The notes beneath the pieces are model-generated. The model was not told the origin of the DNA. It did no database searches and was given only the letters and a program-made list of their open reading frames with translations. This document shows positions 1-7,719 of a stretch of DNA of 54,651 bases, in pieces. A program made the translations under genes and the position numbers. The stretch's first letter is position 1; each line of letters opens with the position of its first letter. The DNA comes from an uncultured Erysipelotrichaceae bacterium (GTDB lineage: Bacteria > Bacillota_I > Bacilli_A > Erysipelotrichales > Erysipelotrichaceae), in the NCBI GenBank assembly GCA_944325255.1, contig CALUZH010000003.1, forward strand, positions 1-54,651, given 5' to 3'.

Positions 1-1
1 G

Positions 2-472
2 ATTATTTTATGCATTTTTGTACTTGCCGTGGTCGCGGCGGGACTGCTCATGCCGAAGACAGGCTCTCTTGTAATGATCGATGAGATCTGCGACATAGTT
101 GCTGTCTGGACTGTATGCATCTATGTAATCGTGCGGATCATACAGTCCAGAGGGCGGTTCCAGGCTTCCGTGAAAGCGGTCCGGATCCTTGTCATAGCCG
201 CATGTGTGGTGATCGGCGTACTGTTTACGAGGAGCACGGCTCTGGATCTTGTGTCCGGGCCGGTGACGGCTCAATTGACGGATATACAGGTCAGCAGATC
301 CCAGGTGCATACAGGTATCTTTTCGCTCCACTACTATCTGACAGGAACGGACAGCCGGGGAGAACGTGTCCGGTTGGAGATATCGGGAGACGACTACACC
401 AGACTGTCGGGAAGCAGCAGCGTCACGGTTGAATATTACAGACATACCGGGCGGATCGTAAGGTATCTATAG
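2..472 (+). CDS. Partial membrane protein of unknown function
   Basis: The frame is open at the left edge, so the N-terminus is missing; a GTG at 29 exists, but the residues before it (LCIFVLAVV) already form a membrane segment. About 156 residues are visible: membrane stretches near residues 2-16, 25-42 and 52-68, then a soluble domain of about 85 residues rich in beta-strand-like sequence that ends the protein. I do not recognise the family. Base composition and codons (CGG, CTG, GTC rich) differ from every neighbour downstream. A perfect hairpin, GTCCGGA/TCCGGAC at 485-501, follows the stop but has no T-run. No function is assigned. Confidence 0.55.
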   Translation: MILCIFVLAVVAAGLLMPKTGSLVMIDEICDIVAVWTVCIYVIVRIIQSRGRFQASVKAVRILVIAACVVIGVLFTRSTALDLVSGPVTAQLTDIQVSRSQVHTGIFSLHYYLTGTDSRGERVRLEISGDDYTRLSGSSSVTVEYYRHTGRIVRYL

Positions 473-542
473 CGTGCGAGCAGTGTCCGGAATATCCGGA
501 CTATCTGAGGAACTGTAGTCTGGAGAGTGAAAGGAGAAGAAA

Positions 543-1100
543 ATGAGCGAAAAAGATAAAATGTTAAAAGGGGAGCTTTATAATGGCGAAGATGATGAAT
601 TGGCAAAGTTGAAATATGCTTGTAAAGATTTGTGCTTTACCTATAATCGACTTTTGCCTTCGGCCTTAAAAGAGCGAACTGCACTTTTAAAAGAAATACT
701 AGGCAAGCTTAAAGGCCATTGTACTATTGAACAGCCTTTCATGTGTGATTATGGTTTCAATATTGCCATTGGTGATAATTTCTATGCCAATCATAATCTT
801 ATAATCCTTGATGCCGCCAAGGTTAAGATTGGGGATAATGTTTTTATCGGACCTAATTGCGGTATTTATACTTCGGGACATCCCCTGGACTATAAGACAA
901 GAAATGCTTCTTTGGAATATGCCAAGGAAGTAAACATCGGCAATAATGTATGGATTGGCGGCAATGTCGTTATTTGTCCGGGAGTGACTATTGGGGATAA
1001 TGTCGTTATCGGTGCCGGAAGTGTCGTTACCAAGGATCTTCCAGCCAATACTTTGGCATATGGTAGTCCTTGCAAGGCTATAAGGGATTTGGAAAAATGA
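543..1100 (+). CDS. maa: Maltose/galactoside-type sugar O-acetyltransferase
   Basis: A 185-residue member of the NodL/LacA/Maa family, which moves an acetyl group from acetyl-CoA to a sugar hydroxyl in the cytoplasm. The N-terminal cap (MLKGELYN, residues 7-14) and the left-handed hexapeptide-repeat helix (roughly residues 70-175, for example IGDNVFIGPN and IGNNVWIGGN) are plain. The catalytic His lies in YTSGHPLD. Length is normal for the family. The start is set by an AGGAGA ribosome site just upstream. It overlaps the next gene by 4 bases (ATGA). Codon use is like the rest of the window, unlike the GC-rich piece before it. The exact sugar cannot be told from sequence. Confidence 0.88.
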   Translation: MSEKDKMLKGELYNGEDDELAKLKYACKDLCFTYNRLLPSALKERTALLKEILGKLKGHCTIEQPFMCDYGFNIAIGDNFYANHNLIILDAAKVKIGDNVFIGPNCGIYTSGHPLDYKTRNASLEYAKEVNIGNNVWIGGNVVICPGVTIGDNVVIGAGSVVTKDLPANTLAYGSPCKAIRDLEK

Positions 1101-2368
1101 AGAAAATATGCTTAGTTTTGCTTATTTCGCTATTATTTGTCGGATGTACAAACAATAAAACGACAAAGGAATTTATGGCTCTTGACTATGCCGAGGCTTT
1201 TATGAATCAAGATGAAGAAGCACTTAAAGATTATGCTTACAGTGAAGAAATGGAAAAAGCCTTAGCGTCTTTAGATTTTAAAAGCTTATTTGCCCAATGT
1301 GCTTTATTTGGGGAACTTGAAGAAATTAAAGAGCCTAGTGTTGTAGAAAGCGGGGACTATTTGGTCTACTATATTCCTTTAGATATGACTATCACGGACT
1401 TTGATTTGCTTATAACAATCGACAAAGATGATAAGATTGCCGGTATAGCCTTTGGTGCATATAGTGGTGAAGATAGTAATTTAAATTATGAACTTGAAGA
1501 AGTTTTCTTTGGCGATGAATATGGTATTAGTGCCACTTTCTTAAAACCTGAAGGTGAGGGACCTTTTAAAACCGTTATTTTATTAGCCGGCAGTGGTGCT
1601 TCCGACCGAGATGAAAGTATCGGTTTAAATAAGCCCTTAAAAGATATAGCGGAAGGTTTGGCTTTAAAGGGCATTGCTTCTTTGCGTTATGATAAACGCT
1701 CTTATTTATATCCTGAAGATTTTATTGATAATATTTATTTTACGGTGGAAGATGAAGTTATCGATGATGCCCTTATGACTTATGAATATTTAAAAGAACG
1801 TGAAGATGTAAGCGAAATATATTATTTGGGCCATAGCCTTGGCGGCCAGCTTTTGCCGCGCATCGCTAAAGAACTTAAGGATGATGTTTCAGGCTATATC
1901 TTTATGGCTGCTCCGGCAAGTGATTTTTTAAGTCTTTTAAATAAGCAATTATCTTTTTTGGAAGATCTTGAAATTAATCAAGATGAACAAAGTCAATTGT
2001 CAATTGTGGCTTTAAAAGAAGAGACATTGAAATTGCAAGATCTTGATTCTTTGGAAGATGATGAATTGGTTTTAGGAGCTTATAAGGCTTATTGGGAAGA
2101 CCTTTTGGCCTATGACCAATTAGCCGGAGCTCAAGATATGACAAGTTCGATGTTTTTTATGCAAGGCGAGGAAGACTACCAAGTAACAAGCGAAGAACTT
2201 GCTTTGTGGCAAGAGGCTTTAGGCAATAAAGCTCAATATAAAAAATATCCGGGCTTAAATCATCTTTTTATGGAAGGCAATAAGGAAGACGGTCCTATGT
2301 CTTATGTTGAAGCTAAACATGTAGATCAAGGAGTTATTGATGATATCGCCGCTTTTATCTATGACTGA
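1097..2368 (+). CDS. Lipoprotein with alpha/beta-hydrolase domain
   Basis: The start at 1097 is chosen over the longer frame at 1070 because it gives a clean lipoprotein signal (MKKICLVLLISLLFVGC) and an ATGA overlap with the acetyltransferase. The 423-residue product would be lipid-anchored at Cys17 on the outer face of the membrane. Residues ~25-125 resemble the small DUF3887-type domain often placed before such hydrolases. The hydrolase part begins near residue 140, with an oxyanion region LLAGSGASDRDE, the nucleophile elbow GHSLGG (Ser247) and a C-terminal GLNHLF carrying the likely catalytic His. The substrate is unknown; an esterase or peptidase role is inferred. The gene reads into the Imm5-like gene with an 8-base overlap. 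Confidence 0.8.
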   Translation: MKKICLVLLISLLFVGCTNNKTTKEFMALDYAEAFMNQDEEALKDYAYSEEMEKALASLDFKSLFAQCALFGELEEIKEPSVVESGDYLVYYIPLDMTITDFDLLITIDKDDKIAGIAFGAYSGEDSNLNYELEEVFFGDEYGISATFLKPEGEGPFKTVILLAGSGASDRDESIGLNKPLKDIAEGLALKGIASLRYDKRSYLYPEDFIDNIYFTVEDEVIDDALMTYEYLKEREDVSEIYYLGHSLGGQLLPRIAKELKDDVSGYIFMAAPASDFLSLLNKQLSFLEDLEINQDEQSQLSIVALKEETLKLQDLDSLEDDELVLGAYKAYWEDLLAYDQLAGAQDMTSSMFFMQGEEDYQVTSEELALWQEALGNKAQYKKYPGLNHLFMEGNKEDGPMSYVEAKHVDQGVIDDIAAFIYD

Positions 2369-2888
2369 AGCTTTAATTGAAAAACGTCTTTTAAGAGGGC
2401 GCAAGATTCTTTTTAACAAGGATGATGATTTCTTGAAACCCTTGGTTGAAATATTGGCAAAAGCTGATCACCAAAGCATTATTTTGTGGGCTATAGAACT
2501 GGCCGAAGATTTATCGATCGCTGCTGATGATGCTTATGTAAAAGAAGCTATCAATATCTGCAAGATGTGGGCTCAGGGTGAAGTGAAAATGCCGTTGGCG
2601 CGCAAATATATCCTAAAAGTCCATTCTGAGGCCAAGGAAAACACTTTTATTAAAGGTCTTTACCTGCATGCGATAGCCCAAGGCTTATCGGTAATTCATA
2701 CATCCAAGCATGCCTTAGGTTTGCCTATATATGAATTAAGTGCTTTGGTCTATCAAAATCCTGATGCTTTTATGCCTTATATTGAAGTGAAAAAACAACA
2801 TTATATTGTCGTTTTGAAGAAGATGATAGATTGCGATAAGACCCATTATAAATGGGCGGCATTTTTAAAGGGGAAAGATGATGATTAA
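2361..2888 (+). CDS. Imm5-like putative immunity protein
   Basis: The start at 2361 (MTEALIEKRL) is preferred to 2337; it overlaps the upstream stop by 8 bases. The 175-residue, mostly helical protein carries the block LHAIAQGLSVIHTSKHALG near residues 113-131, which resembles the conserved AxGQAxAxxHxxxHALG stretch of the Imm5-type immunity family. That likeness is from memory of the family, not from a search. No signal peptide or membrane segment is seen, so it is cytoplasmic. No polymorphic toxin is encoded nearby, so a true immunity role is not supported by context. It overlaps the following GNAT gene by 11 bases. Confidence 0.55.
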   Translation: MTEALIEKRLLRGRKILFNKDDDFLKPLVEILAKADHQSIILWAIELAEDLSIAADDAYVKEAINICKMWAQGEVKMPLARKYILKVHSEAKENTFIKGLYLHAIAQGLSVIHTSKHALGLPIYELSALVYQNPDAFMPYIEVKKQHYIVVLKKMIDCDKTHYKWAAFLKGKDDD

Positions 2889-3525
2889 TTTTGATGCATA
2901 TCTTGATAAGCATGTCTTAGTTAAACTTAATGATGGTAGGCTCCTGCATGGTCTTTTAAATATCAAAGATGATGGTTTTTATCTGGGAAAAAACATAATT
3001 GAGACTGAGGATATTGCGAATATTTCCTTATATGCCCAAGCTTTTAGCATCCGTTCGATTACAGAAAAAGATGATGCTGCTATGGCTTTTATTGTCCGCG
3101 AGTCTTTGGCTTCTTATGGTTTGGATATTCCGGGAACTGCTTATTTTGATCCCGAATTAGATCATTTAAGCAATTATTATCATCAGGGGCAAAGACGAGC
3201 ATATTATGTTTTGATATATGAAGATAAGCTGATTGGCGGGGTAGGTTATCAAAGTTTTGATGCCTTAAAAGATTGTGCCGAATTACAAAAGCTATATGTC
3301 GCCCAGCCTTTTCAAGGCTTGGGTTTAGGCCGGTACTTACTTACTTTTATTGAAGGCAAGATTTTTGCAGATGCTTATAGACAAATTTATCTTGAAACCC
3401 ATTCTTCATTATATAAGGCGATAAGTCTTTATTATAAAAACGGCTATGAAGACTTTAAATTGCCTTTTGATGCCAATCATGGGGCGATGGATACCTTTTT
3501 GATAAAAAAATTACGTGACAAATAA
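2878..3525 (+). CDS. GNAT acetyltransferase with Sm-like N-terminal segment
   Basis: A 215-residue protein in two parts. Residues ~58-212 form a GNAT domain: the acetyl-CoA loop is LYVAQPFQGLGLGRYLL, followed by the typical motif B region (LETHSSLYKAISLYYKNGY). Residues 1-50 are a separate small beta-rich segment (HVLVKLNDGRLLHGLL, then NIIETEDIANISLY) whose pattern recalls an Sm/LSm-type barrel strand pair. GNAT enzymes move an acetyl group from acetyl-CoA to an amine; the target here is unknown. Start at 2878 or at the next ATG, 2881; AAGGGGAAAG precedes both. It overlaps the gene before by 11 bases and is the last of the run before xpt. Confidence 0.75.
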   Translation: MMINFDAYLDKHVLVKLNDGRLLHGLLNIKDDGFYLGKNIIETEDIANISLYAQAFSIRSITEKDDAAMAFIVRESLASYGLDIPGTAYFDPELDHLSNYYHQGQRRAYYVLIYEDKLIGGVGYQSFDALKDCAELQKLYVAQPFQGLGLGRYLLTFIEGKIFADAYRQIYLETHSSLYKAISLYYKNGYEDFKLPFDANHGAMDTFLIKKLRDK

Positions 3526-3543
3526 GCTGAAAGCTACTAAAAT
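3515..3543 (+). promoter_or_regulatory. Promoter of xpt
   Basis: GTGACA at 3515-3520, 17-base spacer, TAAAAT at 3538-3543. The predicted first transcribed base is about 3550, only 3 bases before the xpt start codon, and no Shine-Dalgarno sequence is seen. The -35 box lies in the last codons of the gene before. Confidence 0.5.
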
Positions 3544-3552
3544 AGCGATATT

Positions 3553-4134
3553 ATGAAATTACTCGAAGAAAAGATTTTAAAAGAAGGAAAAGTATTAAGT
3601 TCCAATGTCCTCAAGGTTGATTCTTTTTTGAATCATCAACTTGATGTCGCTTTTATCAATGAATTGGGAGAAGAATTTAAAAGACTTTTTGCCAAAGAAC
3701 CGATCAATAAGATTTTGACCATCGAATCTTCCGGTATCGGTATTGCTGCTTTGGTTGCCCAGCATTTTGATAATTGTCCGGTAGTTTTTGCCAAAAATAA
3801 GGCCGGTATCAATCATGATGGCGATTTTTTCCATACCAAGGTTGAATCTTTTACCCATAAGTGTGTTTATAATGTCATGGTTTCCAAGGCTTACTTGCAT
3901 CCGGGTGACCATGTCCTTATCATTGATGATTTTTTGGCTCACGGGCATGCCGTTATCGGCCTTATGGATATTGTTCATCAAAGCGGTGCCGTTTTGGAAG
4001 GGGTCGGTATTGCTATTGAAAAAGCCTCCCAAATGGGTGGCTCGATTATTCGTAAAAAAGGGGTACATTTAGAGTCCTTGGCGATTATCGAATCGATGCA
4101 TGACGGGGTAATCAAATTTAAGGACAATTGCTAA
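3553..4134 (+). CDS. xpt: Xanthine phosphoribosyltransferase
   Basis: A 193-residue cytoplasmic enzyme that makes XMP from xanthine and PRPP in purine salvage. The N-terminus (MKLLEEKILKEGKVLSSN, VDSFLNHQ) is typical of Xpt, as is ESSGIGIA. The PRPP-binding motif is VLIIDDFLAHG near residues 122-132. Length fits the family. Unlike many Bacillota xpt genes it has no purine riboswitch: only 27 bases separate it from the gene before, and the likely promoter starts transcription at about 3550. Its 3' end overlaps tmcAL on the other strand by 17 bases, so the two transcripts converge. Confidence 0.93.
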   Translation: MKLLEEKILKEGKVLSSNVLKVDSFLNHQLDVAFINELGEEFKRLFAKEPINKILTIESSGIGIAALVAQHFDNCPVVFAKNKAGINHDGDFFHTKVESFTHKCVYNVMVSKAYLHPGDHVLIIDDFLAHGHAVIGLMDIVHQSGAVLEGVGIAIEKASQMGGSIIRKKGVHLESLAIIESMHDGVIKFKDNC

Positions 4135-5230
4135 TTAAAGGTCCGGCCAGTTCTTGTTTAAGAAAGGCTTGGCGTTTTTCTTCACTTAAAAGTGCGGCAT
4201 ATAAAAGATCGCTTCGCCATTCTAATTTCCGATATGATTCGGGAATTTTTTTAAATTGGGATATTAAAGGGATATCTTGTTTTTTCAAGGCTTGTAAGAT
4301 TTCTTGGCCTCTTTGATCGAAACCTAAGATGCGACAATAAGTTATATCTTCTAAGGCGGCCATTTCTTTTTTGGTGATGTGGCTCATAATATAGACCAGT
4401 GTTCTTTCCAGACGGGCCTTGGTATAGCGTCGGGATATCATATCCTGAATAAAGGCATCATAGTGCTCATTTTTTAAGGCCGAATTGTAAAAGGCTTTTT
4501 CTAAACCTTCATTAACTAAAAAATATTCAGCCAATTCCTGACGGCTTGATGTCAATATTGTAGTTCGTATATAAGGATAAAGATCAAAATTAAAATGCGG
4601 ATTATCAATGACTAAGGGTGTAGCCTTTTGATAATTGATATCTTTATTTTTCAAAGCTTCGCGGATGGCTTTGGCCGAAGCGATGGATGAGCTTATTTCC
4701 GCGCTTTGATAGCTGCTGTTTCTTTGAATCAAATGGGCTTTGATATTGCTGCCTTTTAAGGCTTTTAAGTAGGCGATGGCCAATATGTCATTGGGATAAA
4801 ATGCTCCTTGTAATAAGCCATAGGCCTTAGGATAGCTGGCCCCGCTTTTCATAATTTCTTTTAAGTGGTCAACATTAATCTCGGTATCGGCAATGGCTTC
4901 AAGATTGGCTAAATCGGCGCTTTCTGAACCGAATAAGAGATGCTGGACTTTTAATGCTTTTAAGATTTCGACACTATAGCGTCCAAAAAAAGAGGCATTT
5001 TGGACAGTTTTTACAAAGGGCAATTCAATAACGAGATTGACGCCGTTTGCTAAGGCTGCCCGGGTTTTAGTAAATTTATCAATGATTGAAACTTCTCCCC
5101 GTTGGGTGAAATTGCCGGACATGACAGCCACCAATCCATCAACCCCTTCAAGACTTTTAGCCTTGCGGATATGGCGGATATGACCGTTATGTAAGGGATT
5201 ATATTCGACGATGATACCGCATAAATTCAT
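4118..5230 (-). CDS. tmcAL: tRNA(Met) cytidine acetate ligase
   Basis: TmcAL (YlbM) activates acetate with ATP and puts it on cytidine 34 of elongator tRNA-Met. The N-terminus MNLCGIIVEYNPLHNGH holds the nucleotidyltransferase-type NPLHNGH motif, followed by AVMSGNFTQRGE and VNLVIELPF, all typical. The start at 5230 gives this canonical N-terminus; a longer frame back to 5341 would run through the promoter region. The product is 370 residues, a little short for the family. The -10 box (TATAAT, 5242 down to 5237) puts the transcription start at about the A of the ATG, so the mRNA may be leaderless. Divergent from yceD. Confidence 0.92.
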   Translation of the reverse strand: MNLCGIIVEYNPLHNGHIRHIRKAKSLEGVDGLVAVMSGNFTQRGEVSIIDKFTKTRAALANGVNLVIELPFVKTVQNASFFGRYSVEILKALKVQHLLFGSESADLANLEAIADTEINVDHLKEIMKSGASYPKAYGLLQGAFYPNDILAIAYLKALKGSNIKAHLIQRNSSYQSAEISSSIASAKAIREALKNKDINYQKATPLVIDNPHFNFDLYPYIRTTILTSSRQELAEYFLVNEGLEKAFYNSALKNEHYDAFIQDMISRRYTKARLERTLVYIMSHITKKEMAALEDITYCRILGFDQRGQEILQALKKQDIPLISQFKKIPESYRKLEWRSDLLYAALLSEEKRQAFLKQELAGPLISNCP

Positions 5231-5236
5231 GACTAA

Positions 5237-5265
5237 ATTATAATTGACAGTAAAGGAGCTGTAAA
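5237..5265 (-). promoter_or_regulatory. Promoter of tmcAL
   Basis: On the minus strand: TTTACA (5265-5260), 17-base spacer, TATAAT (5242-5237). The predicted transcription start is at about 5230, the first base of the tmcAL start codon. It interlocks with the yceD promoter on the other strand. Confidence 0.65.
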
Positions 5266-5272
5266 CTATAAT
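5244..5272 (+). promoter_or_regulatory. Consensus promoter of yceD-rpmF
   Basis: TTGACA (5244-5249), 17-base spacer, TATAAT (5267-5272): a perfect sigma-A consensus in both hexamers and spacing. Predicted start of transcription near 5279, 15 bases before the yceD ATG. Confidence 0.8.
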
Positions 5273-5293
5273 TATTAAGCATTGGTGGCTTTG

Positions 5294-5791
5294 ATGAAGA
5301 TTACAAAGGCAGAATTGACAAAGCTTAAAGATCCCAAGCATCTGGCATATTTTAAAGAAAGCAGGGAATTTAATGACTATCCTTATTTACGCCGTATTAA
5401 GGATGCTAGGGGCGATATTACTTTATATAAAGATGCCCTGGATGAACTTTACGCCCATGTGGATGTAGAGCTTACAATGGTGTGTCCCTGTGCCGTTACT
5501 TTGGAAGATGTCGATGTTTTTTTACATATCGACGAAGCCGTAAGACTCAGCTTTAAGGATGAAGATGATGCTTATTTGGTCAATGAAGATTTGGATCTTG
5601 ATGATTTGCTTATTGCTTTGACTTTACCGGAGGTACCAATAAAGGTTGTAAAAAATGCTAAAATAGAGTATCCTAGTGGGGATGGTTGGCGTGTGATGAC
5701 GGAAGAAGAGCTTGAACGCACAAAAAGCGAAGCTGCCGATCCGCGTTTAGCAATTTTGAAAGAATATCGTTTTGATGACAAGGAGGAGTAG
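5294..5791 (+). CDS. yceD: YceD/DUF177 family protein
   Basis: A 165-residue protein of the DUF177 (YceD) family, almost always found just before rpmF and linked to large-subunit rRNA accumulation or ribosome assembly. The diagnostic [18 protein letters not shown], with its CPC pair, lies near residues 57-74, and the C-terminus is rich in acidic residues. ATG at 5294 is chosen; a TTG at 5282 is also in frame, but it is only about 3 bases past the predicted transcription start. Only 2 bases separate it from rpmF. Driven by the consensus promoter at 5244-5272. Confidence 0.85.
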   Translation: MKITKAELTKLKDPKHLAYFKESREFNDYPYLRRIKDARGDITLYKDALDELYAHVDVELTMVCPCAVTLEDVDVFLHIDEAVRLSFKDEDDAYLVNEDLDLDDLLIALTLPEVPIKVVKNAKIEYPSGDGWRVMTEEELERTKSEAADPRLAILKEYRFDDKEE

Positions 5792-5793
5792 AT

Positions 5794-5940
5794 ATGGCAG
5801 TTCAACAAAGAAGAAATTCCAAAACTAGAAAAGCAAAAAGAAGAACACATTTTAAATTGACAGCACCGACATTAGTTAAGTGTCCGGCATGCGGTGAATA
5901 CAAGTTACCGCATCATGCCTGCGCCTGCGGTCATAAATAA
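5794..5940 (+). CDS. rpmF: Large ribosomal subunit protein bL32
   Basis: A 48-residue protein, [20 protein letters not shown] at the start, then a four-cysteine zinc site (Cys30, Cys33, Cys43, Cys45). This is the zinc-binding form of bL32. A strong AGGAGG site lies at 5781-5786. It ends the yceD-rpmF operon and is followed by two terminator hairpins. Confidence 0.97.
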   Translation: MAVQQRRNSKTRKAKRRTHFKLTAPTLVKCPACGEYKLPHHACACGHK

Positions 5941-5955
5941 TATTTTTGCTTAAAG

Positions 5956-5976
5956 AGTCGCATCAGCGACTTTTTT
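5956..5976 (+). terminator. Terminator after rpmF (first hairpin)
   Basis: AGTCGC (5956-5961), loop ATCA, GCGACT (5966-5971), then a T-run to 5976. Confidence 0.85.
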
Positions 5977-5982
5977 ATATGA

Positions 5983-6006
5983 ACGCGCTTTTTTGGCGCG
6001 TTTTTT
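5983..6006 (+). terminator. Terminator after rpmF (second hairpin)
   Basis: ACGCGC (5983-5988), loop of seven bases, GCGCGT (5996-6001), then T-run to 6006. Two hairpins in a row seal the rpmF operon off from the division cluster. Confidence 0.75.
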
Positions 6007-6007
6007 C

Positions 6008-6036
6008 TTTACTTTTGATTGGCTCTATTGCATAAT
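6008..6036 (+). promoter_or_regulatory. Likely promoter of mraZ operon
   Basis: TTTACT (6008-6013), 17-base spacer, CATAAT (6031-6036). Transcription would start near 6043, inside the MraZ repeat block. Confidence 0.5.
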
Positions 6037-6071
6037 AGTGGTATAAAGTGGTTTGAAGTGGAGGAAAGTGG
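6035..6071 (+). promoter_or_regulatory. MraZ operator: four AGTGG boxes at 10-base spacing
   Basis: Four copies of a 7-base box (ATAGTGG, AAAGTGG, GAAGTGG, AAAGTGG) separated by exactly 3 bases; the AGTGG cores are at 6037, 6047, 6057 and 6067. This matches the AAAGTGG direct repeats bound by MraZ in Mollicutes. The boxes begin at the -10 box, run over the ribosome site (GGAGG, 6060-6064) and stop 3 bases before the mraZ ATG, so MraZ should repress its own operon. Confidence 0.85.
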
Positions 6072-6074
6072 TAG

Positions 6075-6509
6075 ATGTTTATCGGTGAATATAACCATAA
6101 TCTGGATGCCAAAGGTCGGATTATTATTCCCAGTAAATTTCGTGATGCGCTTTCGCAAACTTTTATCCTTACCCGGGGACTGGACGGCTGTTTAAATATC
6201 TATTCCACGGAACAATGGGATGCCATTTTCGCTAAATTGGCTAAGCTTCCAAGTACCAAAAAAGCGGCCAGGCAGTATATCAGAATGTTGACGGCAAGAG
6301 CTTGCGAATGTTCCTTAGATAATCAGGGAAGGATTGCCATACCGCAATTTTTGGCTAAACCGGTCAATATTGAAAAAGAATGTGTTGTCGTCGGGGCCAA
6401 TGACCATATTGAAATATGGGACAAGAAGACTTGGGAGGCCTATTATGCCGAAGCCAGTGAAAGCTATGAAGATGTTGCCGAAGAATTAAGCGAGTTGATG
6501 AGCGAATGA
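6075..6509 (+). CDS. mraZ: Transcriptional regulator MraZ
   Basis: A 144-residue MraZ with two AbrB-like swapped-hairpin halves: GEYNHNLDAKGRIIIPSKFR at residues 3-22 and CSLDNQGRIAIPQFL in the second half. MraZ forms a ring that binds direct repeats at its own promoter and controls the division and cell wall cluster. The repeats are present just upstream (6035-6071). The stop overlaps the rsmH start (ATGA at 6506). Confidence 0.96.
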   Translation: MFIGEYNHNLDAKGRIIIPSKFRDALSQTFILTRGLDGCLNIYSTEQWDAIFAKLAKLPSTKKAARQYIRMLTARACECSLDNQGRIAIPQFLAKPVNIEKECVVVGANDHIEIWDKKTWEAYYAEASESYEDVAEELSELMSE

Positions 6510-7411
6510 AACATTTCAGTGTCATGCTTGAAGAATCGATGGCGGCCCTTGATGTTAAAGCTGAAGGGGTATATGTCGACGGTACCTTGGGTCGCGGTGG
6601 CCATAGTTTAGCGATTTTACAAAGACTTAAAAACGGTCATCTTTACGCCTTTGACTTAGATGAAACAGCCATCAAAGAGAGTAAAGAACGTTTAAAAGCT
6701 TATACCAATATCACCTATATTCATCATAATTTTAAAGATATGGCCGCTATCTTAAAGGAAAAAGTTGACGGCATTATCTTGGATTTGGGAGTATCTTCAC
6801 CGCAATTTGATGAGGCGCAAAGAGGTTTTTCTTACCGTTTTGACGGACCCTTGGATATGCGGATGGACCAAAGTCAAACTTTGACAGCTCATGAAATTGT
6901 CAATACATATGAGGAAGATGCCTTATTTAAAATTTTGCATAACTATGGTGAAGAACCTAATGCCGGCCGCATCGCCAGGGCGATTGTCGAAAACCGGCCG
7001 ATTGATACGACTTTAAAACTTGTCGAAGTTATCAAAAATGCCTTGCCGGCCAAGGTCTTGGCTAAAAAGGGTCATCCTTGTAAACAAAGTTTTCAAGCTT
7101 TAAGAATTGCTGTCAATGGTGAGCTTGAAGCTCTGCAAAACTTTCTTGATACTTTTGACAATATTCTCAAACCTGGCGGAAGAGTAGTGATCTTAACTTT
7201 TCATTCCTTGGAAGACCGCCTGGTTAAACAATCCTTTAAAAAACTAAGTACGGTAAATATTGATAAGCATATTCCTTATTTGCCGGATGCTATTCCTCAG
7301 GCCGCTTATCGCTTGATAAATACTAAGGCCGTTATTTCCAGCCAAGAGGAATTGGCTTTGAATCATCGTTCATTATCCGCCAAGTTGCGGGCTATAGAAA
7401 AATTGAGGTAG
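6506..7411 (+). CDS. rsmH: 16S rRNA (cytosine-1402-N4)-methyltransferase RsmH
   Basis: RsmH (MraW) methylates N4 of C1402 in the 16S rRNA decoding site with S-adenosylmethionine. The 301-residue product shows the SAM-binding YVDGTLGRGGHS near residues 23-34, DGIILDLGVSSPQFD, the RGFSYRFDGPLDMRMD block and a C-terminal FHSLEDR. Length is normal. It overlaps mraZ by 4 bases and is 6 bases before ftsL, so it is translated as part of the MraZ-controlled operon. Confidence 0.96.
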   Translation: MKHFSVMLEESMAALDVKAEGVYVDGTLGRGGHSLAILQRLKNGHLYAFDLDETAIKESKERLKAYTNITYIHHNFKDMAAILKEKVDGIILDLGVSSPQFDEAQRGFSYRFDGPLDMRMDQSQTLTAHEIVNTYEEDALFKILHNYGEEPNAGRIARAIVENRPIDTTLKLVEVIKNALPAKVLAKKGHPCKQSFQALRIAVNGELEALQNFLDTFDNILKPGGRVVILTFHSLEDRLVKQSFKKLSTVNIDKHIPYLPDAIPQAAYRLINTKAVISSQEELALNHRSLSAKLRAIEKLR

Positions 7412-7417
7412 ATACTT

Positions 7418-7717
7418 ATGGCTAAGATTATTAAACACAAAAGACGGAAATTGCGCAGTGGCGTAGCAGCTTTCTTCCTTTTATTTTGCGCCTTGGTGAC
7501 AACTGTATTGTCCAATCTTTTTGTCGGTTCCCTGAAAACCTCTTTAATGATCGAAATTCAAGATATGAATTTGGCCATGGCTTCCTTGAAAAGCGAAAAT
7601 GAGAAGTTGTCTATTGAAATTCAGACCCTGCAAAATAAGGATCGGGTGTATACTATAGCCGATGATGCCGGCTTGAGTCAGAATCAAGATAACGTCATTT
7701 CCGTTGCGGGAAATTAA
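7418..7717 (+). CDS. ftsL: Cell division protein FtsL
   Basis: A 99-residue single-pass membrane protein: basic N-terminus (KHKRRKLRSG), one membrane helix at about residues 17-38, then an extracytoplasmic leucine-zipper-like coiled coil (residues ~45-75). FtsL-type proteins join the division complex FtsL-DivIC-FtsQ and activate the septal synthase. Sequence conservation is low in this family; the call rests on topology and its place between rsmH and the division transpeptidase. Confidence 0.8.
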   Translation: MAKIIKHKRRKLRSGVAAFFLLFCALVTTVLSNLFVGSLKTSLMIEIQDMNLAMASLKSENEKLSIEIQTLQNKDRVYTIADDAGLSQNQDNVISVAGN

Positions 7718-7719
7718 TT

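Noticed and set aside
8-445. A 145-residue minus-strand frame at the left end
   Set aside because: It mirrors the plus-strand membrane protein; its residues are mixed and show no signal, domain or start site.
3526-3552. Purine riboswitch before xpt
   Set aside because: The gap is only 27 bases and holds a promoter; there is no room for the aptamer.
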